This document shows, piece after piece, positions 43,921 to 51,567 of a DNA stretch of 64,000 bases. This DNA is from JBARKJ01 sp049801375 (GTDB lineage: Bacteria; Nitrospirota; JACRHJ01). The stretch covers positions 1 to 64,000 of the forward strand of contig JBARKJ010000025.1 in the NCBI GenBank assembly GCA_049801375.1, in the 5' to 3' direction. The notes below the pieces were generated by a model. That model had not been told where the DNA came from, did not search any database, and worked only from the letters and a program-made list of their open reading frames with translations. Both the position numbers and the translations under genes were made by a program. Numbering within the stretch: the first letter of the stretch is position 1; each line of letters begins with the position of its first letter.

Positions 43921-45141
43921 TTAAGTCTTTATCCCGAAAATTACATTGATGGGGTTGCCGCCGACCATAAAATGTTTTTCTGAAAGCTCCTTTGAGCGGG
44001 AGACGCTTGCCGTGGTTATCTCAAAAGCGTAGTCGTAGTCTTTCATGAACTGAAGCACCTCCGAAAAATTCTCCAGCGTGACCACGTTTGCCACCAGCCT
44101 TCCTCCGGTCCGGAGCCTGCCGTCCACGTAACGGAGAATTTCCGTAAGCATGCCGCTGCTCCCCCCGATAAAGACCATGTCCGGGTCCGGCAGGCTCATA
44201 AGAGCCTCCGGAGCGTCACCCGATACCGGTTCCACTCCCGCGGCCTGAAAGCGCGCAATATTTTTTTTCAGATACGAAAGCTGCTTCGGGTCTTTCTCTA
44301 CCGCGAATATTTTTCCCGGCAGGATGAAAGGCTCGGCCTCAATGGATACGGAACCGCTTCCAGCGCCGATATCCCACATGATATTGCCCTTGTCCGGCCG
44401 GAGTTTTGATAAAACTATCGCCCGAACCTCGGCCTTGGTTATCATGCCCTCACGGTGCGCGAACTGGAAGTCGGGGATGCCGAGGGTCTTGGAATATACT
44501 CTCTCTCCGCCCTCCTCCGGGTGCTCCTTTTTTATAATCATCACGTTCATTGCGGAGAACCTTTTCTGCGCCGTATCCTGAAGGCTCCCCTCGAACAGGC
44601 TGGTATTCTCGAGTCCCAGGTTTTCGCACACGTACACCTTTCTCTCCTGGATGCCGTTCTTTATGATCAGGGACGCCACTTTGTCCGGGCTGTTCTTATC
44701 GTCCGTGAAAACGCCAACTTTATTGCGCATGAAAACGGCTTTGACCACGTCGTCAAGGTTCCTGCCGCCGTGCGCGCTGACTATCTCCGCGTCCTCCCAA
44801 GTCTCTTTGGCAAGCGCGAACGCCCACTGCATCGAGCTTACCGCCGGAGTTATAATCAGGTCATCTTTAGCAAAATTTTTAAGGAGGTAGCCTGTTATGC
44901 CGTAGAGGTTCGGATCGCCGGAGGCGAGGACGACGATTTCCTGCTTCTTTCTCTTCTTTATGACATCCACGACCTTGAAGAGGTCCGCTTTCAGCGAATG
45001 CTTGCGGGATTCGGGGATGTCCGGAAGCTGTTTTAAATGCCTCTCGCTTCCGATAACCAGTTTCGCGTTTTCTATATTTCCAAGTGACTCATCGGACAAC
45101 CCCTTAATGCCTTCGACCCCGACACCTATCACATTTATCAT
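43921..45141 (-). CDS. cbiET: Precorrin-6Y C5,15-methyltransferase (decarboxylating), CbiE-CbiT fusion
   Basis: This 406-residue protein carries CbiE (about 1-200; INVIGVGVEGIKGLSDES, VLASGDPNLYGITGYL) fused to CbiT (about 215-406; MWDIGAGSGSVSIEAE, FIGGSSGMLTEIL, TGGRLVANVVTLEN), equivalent to CobL. It methylates C5 and C15 and decarboxylates the C12 side chain. Its start overlaps the cbiD stop by 4 nt (ATGA). Both domains have intact SAM-binding glycines. CbiE and CbiT are separate proteins in Salmonella and fused in CobL of the aerobic pathway. Confidence 0.95.
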   Translation of the reverse strand: MINVIGVGVEGIKGLSDESLGNIENAKLVIGSERHLKQLPDIPESRKHSLKADLFKVVDVIKKRKKQEIVVLASGDPNLYGITGYLLKNFAKDDLIITPAVSSMQWAFALAKETWEDAEIVSAHGGRNLDDVVKAVFMRNKVGVFTDDKNSPDKVASLIIKNGIQERKVYVCENLGLENTSLFEGSLQDTAQKRFSAMNVMIIKKEHPEEGGERVYSKTLGIPDFQFAHREGMITKAEVRAIVLSKLRPDKGNIMWDIGAGSGSVSIEAEPFILPGKIFAVEKDPKQLSYLKKNIARFQAAGVEPVSGDAPEALMSLPDPDMVFIGGSSGMLTEILRYVDGRLRTGGRLVANVVTLENFSEVLQFMKDYDYAFEITTASVSRSKELSEKHFMVGGNPINVIFGIKT

Positions 45142-46256
45142 ACCGGCTTCCCCTCATAGTCGACCATCAAGCACTCAAATTCTATTTTGCTTCCAAGTAT
45201 TTCCTTTGCTGTATTCCCGACCATTTCGCGTATGCGTTCAAACAGTTCTTTGCCGCCGCTGGCCCTGCGGAGATTGAGAAAAACCTCCCTTGCGGTATTC
45301 GCCGTCCGTATCGAATCCACCTTCTTTTTCTGAAGACCAAGCTCGGAAGCCAGGTCCGCTAAAAAACCAAGTTCCAGGGACGAGTCCTTCACGTGTGTCC
45401 TGGTCGCGCCCATCGCCATCTTCACGAGTTTGCCGAACTGACCGACTATGATTATCTTCGTGAAACCTTTTTTCCTCGCCTCCGCCAGCGAAAAACCGAC
45501 ATGGTCTCCCATCTGCACGAAAGCCTCTTGCGGAAGGTCTTTCAGCATGTTCATCGCTGCGGACTCGCTTGTCCTGCCCGGAGTCAGCACGACGTGATTG
45601 ATGCCGCATGCCCTCGCCACGCTCATGGACGCGACGACGGTATCGGTCCAGGCCTTTGTTGAGATGGGTTCGACTACACCGGTCGTACCGAGGATGGAGA
45701 TGCCGCCTATCACACCAAGCCTGTAGTTCAGGGTCTTCTTGGCCAGTTCCTCGCCGCGCGGGACAAAAATGGTAGCCTCAAGGCCGAGTGGGCAATCAGT
45801 TTCTTTTAATACCTTGCAGAGCTCATCCTTTATCATCTTCATCGGCACCGGGTTTATCGCCGGTTGGCCGACCGGGACCGACAGGCCTGGCTTGGTGACC
45901 ATACCTATACCCTGGCCGCCCTTTACGATTACACCGAAGCCTCTGGTATAGAATTTTACCTCGCAGCATATCTCCGCCCCGCCGGTAATATCAGGGTCAT
46001 CCCCCGCATCCTTTATGATGCAGGCTTCGGCGGTATCGCATTCATATTTAACCCGGTGGACCTTAAAATCGGCCTTCTGCCCGTTCGGAAGGGTTATATC
46101 TATAGATTCCAGGCCTTGCTCGTTGATTAGAACATACGCCGCCGCCTTGGCCGCCGCAGCCGCGCAGGAGCCTGTGGTAAACCCGCGTCTTAACTCAGTC
46201 CCCTCCTTCTTCTTCGGCGCCGTTTTTACCCGGGGCAATGTCATCATCGGTGTCAT
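45138..46256 (-). CDS. cbiD: Cobalt-precorrin-5B C1-methyltransferase
   Basis: This 372-residue CbiD protein methylates C1 in the cobalt-early pathway. Signature LRRGFTTGSCAAAAAKAA (about 22-40), KGGQGIGMVTKPGL, LGTTGVVEP, GRTSESAA and FVQMGDHVGF are all present. Its natural N-terminus begins near residue 20; its ATG at 46256 (others at 46247 and 46244) lies inside yacG, a 62-nt overlap in another frame. It is typical of organisms that make B12 without oxygen. Confidence 0.95.
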   Translation of the reverse strand: MTPMMTLPRVKTAPKKKEGTELRRGFTTGSCAAAAAKAAAYVLINEQGLESIDITLPNGQKADFKVHRVKYECDTAEACIIKDAGDDPDITGGAEICCEVKFYTRGFGVIVKGGQGIGMVTKPGLSVPVGQPAINPVPMKMIKDELCKVLKETDCPLGLEATIFVPRGEELAKKTLNYRLGVIGGISILGTTGVVEPISTKAWTDTVVASMSVARACGINHVVLTPGRTSESAAMNMLKDLPQEAFVQMGDHVGFSLAEARKKGFTKIIIVGQFGKLVKMAMGATRTHVKDSSLELGFLADLASELGLQKKKVDSIRTANTAREVFLNLRRASGGKELFERIREMVGNTAKEILGSKIEFECLMVDYEGKPV

Positions 46257-46383
46257 CTCCTTCTATCTTATAACCTTCCCCAGCCCAAGTACCCAAATCT
46301 ATCAGCTTACAACGCTCGCTACAGAAGGGTCGATAAAGGTTTCCTTCCCACTCCACTTGTTTTTTGCAGATCGGGCAGAGCAA
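46195..46383 (-). CDS. yacG: DNA gyrase inhibitor YacG (zinc-binding)
   Basis: This 62-residue protein has the YacG zinc site C3-x2-C6-x14-C21-x3-C25 in CPICKKQVEWEGN..FCSERCKLIDLG, and the characteristic Trp-Ala region (DLGTWAGEGYKI). In E. coli YacG binds GyrB and inhibits it. The start is TTG 46383, with GAGG about 8 nt upstream. The C-terminal acidic tail overlaps the cbiD start. It is the first gene after the promoter at 46447. Confidence 0.88.
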   Translation of the reverse strand: MLCPICKKQVEWEGNLYRPFCSERCKLIDLGTWAGEGYKIEGDDTDDDIAPGKNGAEEEGGD

Positions 46384-46446
46384 AATATTGCCTCGTTCTT
46401 AAATTATGACAAAGTACTAAGGCACAAAATAACAACACTATATAAA

Positions 46447-46474
46447 ATTAAACAGGGTTCGGAGGAATTGTCAA
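46447..46474 (-). promoter_or_regulatory. Sigma-70-type promoter of yacG and the cob/cbi operon
   Basis: On the minus strand, TTGACA (46469-46474), a 16-nt spacer and TTTAAT (46447-46452), about 64 nt before the TTG start of yacG. No B12-box (GCCACTG) is seen between it and the gene, so there is no obvious cobalamin riboswitch. Confidence 0.65.
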
Positions 46475-46533
46475 TGCAAAAAGCCTAAAAACTGTAAACG
46501 ACAAAAAAAACATGTGGATTGTGCGCGTGTACA

Positions 46534-46566
46534 TGCAAAAAAAGGCCGGCTGTACGCCGGCCTTTT
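46534..46566 (-). terminator. Terminator after the zinc-ribbon gene
   Basis: AAAAGGCCGGC and GCCGGCCTTTT with loop TGTAC; the minus-strand transcript ends in a T-run (plus-strand AAAAAAA at 46537-46543). It lies 18 bp past the stop of the 48-residue ORF. Confidence 0.85.
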
Positions 46567-46583
46567 CGCCTTGTTTCGCAAGT

Positions 46584-46730
46584 TTAGAACGAGCTTGCTT
46601 TCAGCCTGTTCTGGACGATAGTCTTGTCCACTATACTTCCGCAGTTCAGGCACTTCCAGCCGTAAAAAGTGATAAAATAATCAGCAAACCTCTGCGAAAC
46701 CATCAATCCGCCGCATTTTGGGCATTTCAT
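46584..46730 (-). CDS. Small zinc-ribbon protein (48 residues)
   Basis: Codes MKCPKCGGLMVSQRF... with two CxxC knuckles (C3/C6 and C27/C30), a rubredoxin-like zinc ribbon with a helix-free C-terminus (DKTIVQNRL). GGGAGGG precedes the ATG at a distance of about 6 nt. A strong terminator follows. It stands alone upstream of the yacG operon. The short ribbon is of the kind that binds nucleic acid or a protein partner; the partner is unknown. Confidence 0.75.
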   Translation of the reverse strand: MKCPKCGGLMVSQRFADYFITFYGWKCLNCGSIVDKTIVQNRLKASSF

Positions 46731-47098
46731 AATAGACCCTCCCTTTCTATTATTATTGCGGTAAATTCCGCGTTCTCCAACTCATTAAGCCCATTTGTTG
46801 AACTCGTTTATATAAGTAGCAAAGGCCATGCCAAGTTAATATAAAAAAATTTTACCTAATTAAATCAATTAATTACGGAAAAAGAACACCAGGAAAATTT
46901 TTAAACAGTCTCCTTAAGTGTCAGTTTTTTGACATACTTATTCAGGCGTTTTAAGCTTTTCTCTTAGATTAGGTTGATTCTAATGACTTTGCTATATGTC
47001 AAAATTTTGGCGGCGCATTAACAACATTTGTATTTCTTGACAAATGATGGTTCAAGTGTTAAAAAAGTATACGTTTTTCAAGGAGGTATAACTCTAAT
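46731..47098. other. A/T-rich intergenic region between divergent genes
   Basis: 368 bp upstream of the hydrogenase maturation protease gene, with no ORF of its own. It holds an inverted repeat TGTCA-N6-TGACA (46919-46934), a TTGACA at 46929-46934 and a second at 47037-47042, and strongly A/T-rich sequence. It is probably a promoter region. Confidence 0.5.
47037..47065 (+). promoter_or_regulatory. Promoter of the hydrogenase maturation protease gene
   Basis: TTGACA (47037-47042), a 17-nt spacer, and TAAAAA (47060-47065) as a weak -10. A Shine-Dalgarno AAGGAGG follows before ATG 47099. Confidence 0.5.
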
Positions 47099-47617
47099 AT
47101 GGAAAAAATTTCAAATGTCGGCCCCATGGACAAAAGAATAATGGTGCTGGGCGTCGGCAATATCCTTTTAAGAGATGAAGGCGTGGGCCCGAAGGTGGTT
47201 GAGCGCTTGCGGGAGAGCTATGATTTTCCGCCAAATGTCGAGCTGATGGACGGCGGCACGGCAGGTTTGGACCTTCTGCCTTACCTGAAAGGCATCGATA
47301 CGGTTATCATCGTCGATACCGTAAAGACAGGCGAAGAGCCGGGTGCAATATTCCGCTTCACGCCCGATGATATAGACATCAAAGTACCTTACAAAACGTC
47401 CCTGCATCAGATAGGCATGGTCGAAGTCTTCGCCATAGCCGAAGCCCTGGGCAGGAAATTAAACGCAGTTATCATTGCCATCCAGCCGGAAGATATGTCG
47501 GACTGGGGCCTTGAGTTGACTGCCACGATAGAGGCCAAAATCCCGGAACTGATAAAGCTGGTAATAAAAGAACTGGAGGCGCTGGGCGTGAATGCGACGG
47601 AGAAGGCTTTGCAGTAA
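47099..47617 (+). CDS. [NiFe]-hydrogenase maturation protease (HyaD/HybD family)
   Basis: This 172-residue endopeptidase removes the C-terminal peptide from the nickel-loaded hydrogenase large subunit. Nickel ligands match HybD: Glu in ILLRDEGVGP, Asp in VIIVDTVKTG and His in KTSLHQIGM; the GVGN motif begins the fold. A 12-residue N-terminal extension precedes MDKRIMVLGVGN (a second ATG at 47126). The Shine-Dalgarno at 47080-47087 supports 47099. No hydrogenase structural genes are in the window, so the substrate is coded elsewhere. Confidence 0.93.
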   Translation: MEKISNVGPMDKRIMVLGVGNILLRDEGVGPKVVERLRESYDFPPNVELMDGGTAGLDLLPYLKGIDTVIIVDTVKTGEEPGAIFRFTPDDIDIKVPYKTSLHQIGMVEVFAIAEALGRKLNAVIIAIQPEDMSDWGLELTATIEAKIPELIKLVIKELEALGVNATEKALQ

Positions 47618-47634
47618 AATTAATGACTTACGTT

Positions 47635-48864
47635 TTATATTATTCCAAATACCAGTTCGTCGAGGTCCATTAAGACCTTTTTAAACTCCCCGCCCCAGCG
47701 TTTTGATGAAGAGAACAGCCGCTCACGCATATTATTGACTTCGGGGTCATTGGACCTTATGGCGCTCATCGCGCCGTCCATCAGCGCAAAACGCTCCTTC
47801 ATCAGCAGTGCCCTCGCGTCCCCGAAAAACCTCAGTACCTCGTTCCGTGCCTCGACCAATTTCCCGTTGAAGTCCGGGTCCGGCGCCGAATGTCCGGCTT
47901 TTACGTGCCTCCATAGCTCTTTTGTCAGCGCGTATATAGTGGAATATTCCACTCCCCTGACCCCGCGCCGCCACTGGAGCGTCCAATCGTTCCTCCAGTA
48001 CCAGAGGAAGTTGCGTTCTCCGAATGCAATGAAGTACTCCGCGGCCTCCATCATCTCACGCGCCGCACTTACTGCTTCTCCGGAAATTTCATACTCTTTT
48101 TTATCCTTTTTCAGCGTTCCTTTCTTTGCCTTTCGCCTGGCAGGTTTCAGGTATTCCAGGACATTCAACAACGCCTTGTTACCTTTCCGGCTCCCCGGAG
48201 TCTCCAAGTGCGGATAGCTTAAAAATATTTTTCCATCCCCACTATGCCCCTCGATTACCGCCGGTTCTCCCTCTAACGCTGCAGGATTGAGATTGATTTC
48301 ATATTTTTTCTCCCACTTTTTCCAATCGGACACTTCCGATGCCGGAAGGTCCGCAAGCGCGAAGTCCGGCCCCGGCCTTCCGTACCTGGCAACTATCCGG
48401 ACGTCCTCGCCTATAACATCAAACTGGCCAGGCCACCACACGTGGAACAGGCGCGGCTGTCTTATACCATGCCAGAACGGGTGAGCAGCCTGCTCCGGTA
48501 GAAGCCCTATCTCTCCGCTGAACGAGGGTATCCTCTGCGCGGTCGGGACCCGTTTTACATTGACCAGTCCCAGGCCGTCCCGGGTATCCAGCGCAAACCC
48601 GGCGCCGCCGCAGATACCTAAGTAACTTCCGCCGTTTCGGACGAACTCGCGGACAGCATCCCGCCCCTCGTGTCCCAGGGCCGCCGTCTTGTCGGACGCC
48701 CACCCGCCCGGCACGATCAGCAGGTCGTAATAACCGAGCATCCCCGCCCGCACCTGGCCGGACGTGACAAGGCGGACCGGCACGCCAAGCTTACGGAGAG
48801 TCTTCAGCGCAATCAGCCCCCAGAGGTAGGACTCGTCCCAGTATAGAGCGATTTTCCCAAACAT
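47635..48864 (-). CDS. BPL_N-domain (DJ-1/glutamine amidotransferase-like) protein
   Basis: This 409-residue cytosolic protein has an N-terminal biotin-protein-ligase N-like domain (about 1-235). It has the nucleophile-elbow-like GICGGAGFAL (about residue 108-117) and VPGGWASD, typical of DJ-1/GATase folds. A C-terminal helical domain of about 160 residues follows a KKGTLKKDKKEYE linker. The nucleophilic Cys is present; no clear catalytic triad can be read with certainty. The C-terminal part has no recognised family. It is convergent with the hydrogenase protease gene (17 bp gap). No function is assigned. Confidence 0.75.
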   Translation of the reverse strand: MFGKIALYWDESYLWGLIALKTLRKLGVPVRLVTSGQVRAGMLGYYDLLIVPGGWASDKTAALGHEGRDAVREFVRNGGSYLGICGGAGFALDTRDGLGLVNVKRVPTAQRIPSFSGEIGLLPEQAAHPFWHGIRQPRLFHVWWPGQFDVIGEDVRIVARYGRPGPDFALADLPASEVSDWKKWEKKYEINLNPAALEGEPAVIEGHSGDGKIFLSYPHLETPGSRKGNKALLNVLEYLKPARRKAKKGTLKKDKKEYEISGEAVSAAREMMEAAEYFIAFGERNFLWYWRNDWTLQWRRGVRGVEYSTIYALTKELWRHVKAGHSAPDPDFNGKLVEARNEVLRFFGDARALLMKERFALMDGAMSAIRSNDPEVNNMRERLFSSSKRWGGEFKKVLMDLDELVFGII

Positions 48865-49206
48865 GGATTTATCGTACAGTTACAAATCAAAATTTTCAAT
48901 ATATAATCGAAAGGAATTAAAAAAATCCGGTGCAAGGCCGGAAAAATATCCTTGATTTTCGATACCGGGTGAAATTTATTGATTTTTTCATTTATATATT
49001 AATAATTGCGAAACGATGACAGCTTGGCAATTTAAGCAGGAGGAGCTATTAACAGGGCGCTTATCAATGACATTATGCTCTCGGTGAACAGTGCTATCTC
49101 TCAAAAAAAATTCAAATAAAATCTCTCTGATTCTTGACAGTTTCTAAAACGGCTGTTAGCTTTTAAGGAATAACCATTGCCAACAATAGACATAAAAGGG
49201 GGCGCT
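48865..49206. other. A/T-rich gap with a possible tiny ORF
   Basis: 342 bp without a clear gene. It contains a weak hairpin (TCCGG-N7-CCGGA near 48925), TTGACA at 49134-49139 with no good -10, and a strong AGGAGG at 49038-49043. The latter is followed by a 23-codon frame (49048-49119) that would need an ATT start; an ATG within it (49075) leaves 14 codons. Confidence 0.4.
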
Positions 49207-49647
49207 ATGGCAGACAAGAGAGAAGAGCTGGTAAAAAAGCGTGCAAACTTCGACAAGAACATCGAAAAATGGATTGAGATCGAAGACCTGACTGTCGGGA
49301 GTTGCGAAGCGATAATAAAGAAGTCTAAGAGCCCCGTCGTCAACGCCCTGATGAAGGCCGTCAAGATGGACTCGCAGAAGCACAAGGAGCTCCTCCAGTT
49401 CGTGCAGCAGTGCCTGGACGGGACGATTACCCTCACGCCGGAGGACCTGGCGACGGCATCCGACCTCATCGAGGCGCATGTGAAGTTCGAGCGCGACGCC
49501 ATATCCATGGCAGAGAAGTCCCTTGCAGACAGCAAGCACTTCGTCATCAACCAGGTGCTCAAATATATCCTGGAGGACGAGCGCAAGCATTTTGCGATGG
49601 TGACGGATATGAACTCGTATAAATCGCACATCTATCCCTACGCTTAA
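49207..49647 (+). CDS. Ferritin-like four-helix protein
   Basis: This 146-residue protein starts at ATG 49207 (MADKREELVKKRANF), with AAAGGGGG about 7 nt upstream. Four amphipathic helices carry acidic residues at ferritin-like positions: EIEDL in helix 1, a SQKH motif in helix 2, a VKFERDAI Glu in helix 3, and the ExxH motif EDERKHFAM in helix 4. This is the rubrerythrin/ferritin pattern without the rubredoxin tail, so a di-iron site is plausible but not proven. Such proteins store iron or reduce peroxides. A TTG 10 codons upstream is a poorer start. Confidence 0.75.
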   Translation: MADKREELVKKRANFDKNIEKWIEIEDLTVGSCEAIIKKSKSPVVNALMKAVKMDSQKHKELLQFVQQCLDGTITLTPEDLATASDLIEAHVKFERDAISMAEKSLADSKHFVINQVLKYILEDERKHFAMVTDMNSYKSHIYPYA

Positions 49648-49700
49648 GGGGCTATACTATCTTTTTAAATTGACAAAAAGTCCCGGATACATTATAAAAT

Positions 49701-49731
49701 AAGCGGCTCATTTGAAAGGGCCGCTTTTTTA
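49701..49731 (+). terminator. Terminator after the ferritin-like gene
   Basis: AAGCGGC and GCCGCTT pair over a 12-nt loop and are followed by a T-run. Confidence 0.75.
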
Positions 49732-49744
49732 TTTCGGAGGGAAA

Positions 49745-49996
49745 ATGGCTAAGAGCGAAAAAAAGAAGGTAGAAAAGAAAAAGATAGAGGTCCCGATGGA
49801 GGAAAAGAAGGGGCTGAAGGCGAAACTCAAAGGGCTGAAGGGCGAGCGTGACGCGGCCTTGGGCGAGAAGGACAAGAAGAAGGTAAAGCTCGCGCGCCAG
49901 AAGATGAAGAAGGTAAACCTGAAGTTAAAGCGTGTGAAGGCAAAGGCGGAACCGCAGAAGGCTGAAGAGCCCAAGAGCGAAGAAGCGGCGGGGTAA
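49745..49996 (+). CDS. Small lysine-rich protein
   Basis: An 83-residue, extremely charged product (about a third Lys, with many Glu) that starts at ATG 49745 with CGGAGGG upstream. It begins MAKSEKKKVEKKKIEVPM and ends with KAEEPKSEEAAG. A central Lys/Arg-rich stretch suits a nucleic-acid-binding or histone-H1-like tail. There is no hydrophobic core and no family I recognise. It precedes tRNA-Val and follows the terminator above. Confidence 0.65.
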   Translation: MAKSEKKKVEKKKIEVPMEEKKGLKAKLKGLKGERDAALGEKDKKKVKLARQKMKKVNLKLKRVKAKAEPQKAEEPKSEEAAG

Positions 49997-50073
49997 ATAA
50001 TTTTGCAGCCCACCCTGGGCCGCTTTCCCTCTCATAAGGGTGGGAGCTTTACAAGGAGTGGGAACAAATAAAC

Positions 50074-50149
50074 GGGCGGGTAGCTCAGCTGGGAGAGCAA
50101 CGGCCTTACAAGCCGTAGGTCGTGGGTTCGAGCCCCTCCCCGCCTACCA
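50074..50149 (+). tRNA. tRNA-Val (anticodon TAC)
   Basis: A complete 76-nt cloverleaf with encoded 3' CCA. Acceptor GGGCGGG/CCCGCCT with G1-U72; D-arm GCTC/GAGC; anticodon stem ACGGC/GCCGT with loop CTTACAA, giving anticodon TAC (reads GUA); T-arm GTGGG/CCCTC with TTCGAGC loop and a U-U mismatch at 50:64. It is a typical prophage attachment target. Confidence 0.95.
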
Positions 50150-50158
50150 ATAAAATCA

Positions 50159-50191
50159 AGAGGTTAGCCAAAATTTGGCTGACCTCTTTTT
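50159..50191 (+). terminator. Terminator after tRNA-Val
   Basis: AGAGGTTAGCCA and TGGCTGACCTCT form a 12-bp stem (one G-U) with loop AAATT, followed by TTTTT. Confidence 0.9.
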
Positions 50192-50216
50192 GTAGGGTCT
50201 GAAAAAGGTCTGAAAG

Positions 50217-50354
50217 TCAGGCTCTCAAAATATCCTGGACCGCTCTCAGAAGCTTCGTTATCTTGTACGGCTTTTCTAGAATAGCGGTCTTGCCCGGTCC
50301 GTTGTTTATCTCCGCAATGTCGATCTCATGGCAACGGATACTGCCCGGTTCTTC
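50217..50354 (-). pseudogene. Receiver-domain remnant in frame behind the histidine kinase stop
   Basis: Directly after the TAG of the kinase gene, the same frame stays open for 45 codons to a TGA at 50217. The reading (EEPGSIRCHEIDIAEINNGP, then GKTAILEKPYKITKLLRAVQ) ends with ILEKPYKITKLLRAVQDIL, the typical last strand, Lys-Pro and helix of a response-regulator receiver. The receiver's phospho-acceptor Asp and first two-thirds are gone. It looks like a hybrid kinase whose receiver was largely deleted, or a readthrough tail. Confidence 0.6.
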
Positions 50355-51557
50355 CTACTTCCTGCCTTTTTTAACTGGAAGAAATAACCTGAACGTGCTT
50401 CCCCTGCCTACCTCGCTCTCGACCTCAACCCGGCCGCCGTGCGCTTCAGCGGCGGTCTTTACTATGGCGAGGCCGAGGCCGCTGCCTTTAACCCCGGCGG
50501 TCCTTTGCGAACGGTAATATTGTTCAAATATGGCTTGCCTTTCCCCGGCGGGTATTCCCTTCCCTGTATCCGTTACGGAAATAATTATAAAATTCTTGCC
50601 GTCAAACACCGCTTTGAGAGCGATTGTTCCGGGGGAGGGGGTGTAATTAACCGCATTATGGAGGAGGTTCATGACCGCCCGCTCGATTAATTTGGAATCC
50701 ACCGTTGCTTCCGGCAGGCCGTCGGCTATTTCCATTTTTAAATCGAGCTTCTTTTTATTCACAGCTCTTTCAATTTCGGAGCATGCGTCACGCAGGAGGG
50801 CGGCTATATCGGTTGGAACGGGATTTATAACAACTTTCGCGGATTCCATTTTCGAGATAGTCAGAAAGTTATCAATCAGGTGGTCAATCCGCTCGCCGCT
50901 TCTCATTATCGCGGCAATCATCTCGTTTGTATCGGCGTCATACTTATCGGCCCTGGACATCATAAGTTCGGAATAACCCAATACGCTGGTAAGAGGAGAC
51001 TTGACGTCATGCGTAATCATTGCGTAGAAGTCGGCCTTCTGTTTGTTCAGCGCTTCTTCCGCCTTCTTGCGCTCGGCCATTTCCAGCCGCAACTGCGCGT
51101 TCAGCTTTTCCGCCGCTTCCGTGAGTTCATGCTGCCGCACCACGGAAAGCATCAACTCTTGGTTCATCGCGGCGGCTTTCTGACGGACCAGCGCGTCCTC
51201 AGTCTTATCCGTAGCCAGGACCATGACGCCTGCATGGCTTCCTCCCGCGGCCGGTATCGCCCATATCGCATAAGACCAGCGGGACTCGCATTCTGCGCGC
51301 TCTCCAGTCTGGTACACATGGTCGAAAACCGGCAGACAAGCCTTTCCTTCCGGAACGGCCTGAACGAAGGGGTTGCCGACCATCTCTTCTCTTTTTTTTC
51401 CGACCAGACGGCAGAAGGCGGGGTTGACATACCGCAGGATATACCCGCCCGCTTCCACCGCGGCCATGGGCAGGGACGAATACTCCGTTACCAGTTCGCT
51501 GAGCAGCGGCAGGTCGGGCGTCCCTTCCTTTCTGCGGCCTTTTATTTTTTCGCCCAC
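50355..51557 (-). CDS. PAS-domain histidine kinase next to the KaiC-like gene
   Basis: This 400-residue protein starts at GTG 51557 (AAGGA 8 nt upstream), directly after the KaiC-like stop. A PAS domain (about 25-150; GGYILRYVNPAFC, VGKKREEMVGNPF) is followed by a coiled coil, then HisKA with acceptor His in MITHDVKSPLTSVLGYSEL, and HATPase_c with NLLHNAVNYTPS, DTGKGIPAGE and GSGLGLAIVKTAAEAHGG. It has no membrane segment. A frame extension to 51623 exists but overlaps the KaiC-like gene. It ends at an amber TAG and is followed in frame by a receiver fragment. Confidence 0.88.
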   Translation of the reverse strand: MGEKIKGRRKEGTPDLPLLSELVTEYSSLPMAAVEAGGYILRYVNPAFCRLVGKKREEMVGNPFVQAVPEGKACLPVFDHVYQTGERAECESRWSYAIWAIPAAGGSHAGVMVLATDKTEDALVRQKAAAMNQELMLSVVRQHELTEAAEKLNAQLRLEMAERKKAEEALNKQKADFYAMITHDVKSPLTSVLGYSELMMSRADKYDADTNEMIAAIMRSGERIDHLIDNFLTISKMESAKVVINPVPTDIAALLRDACSEIERAVNKKKLDLKMEIADGLPEATVDSKLIERAVMNLLHNAVNYTPSPGTIALKAVFDGKNFIIISVTDTGKGIPAGERQAIFEQYYRSQRTAGVKGSGLGLAIVKTAAEAHGGRVEVESEVGRGSTFRLFLPVKKGRK

Positions 51558-51567
51558 GCAATTTTCC

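Noticed and set aside
46384..46583. Possible cobalamin riboswitch upstream of the yacG-cbiD operon
   Set aside because: No B12 box (GCCACTG) or extended pairing; only a sigma-70-like promoter and short leader are present.
50074..50149. tRNA-Val as the prophage attachment site
   Set aside because: Position fits, but no integrase and no duplicated tRNA 3' end are visible in the window; it is kept only as a possibility.
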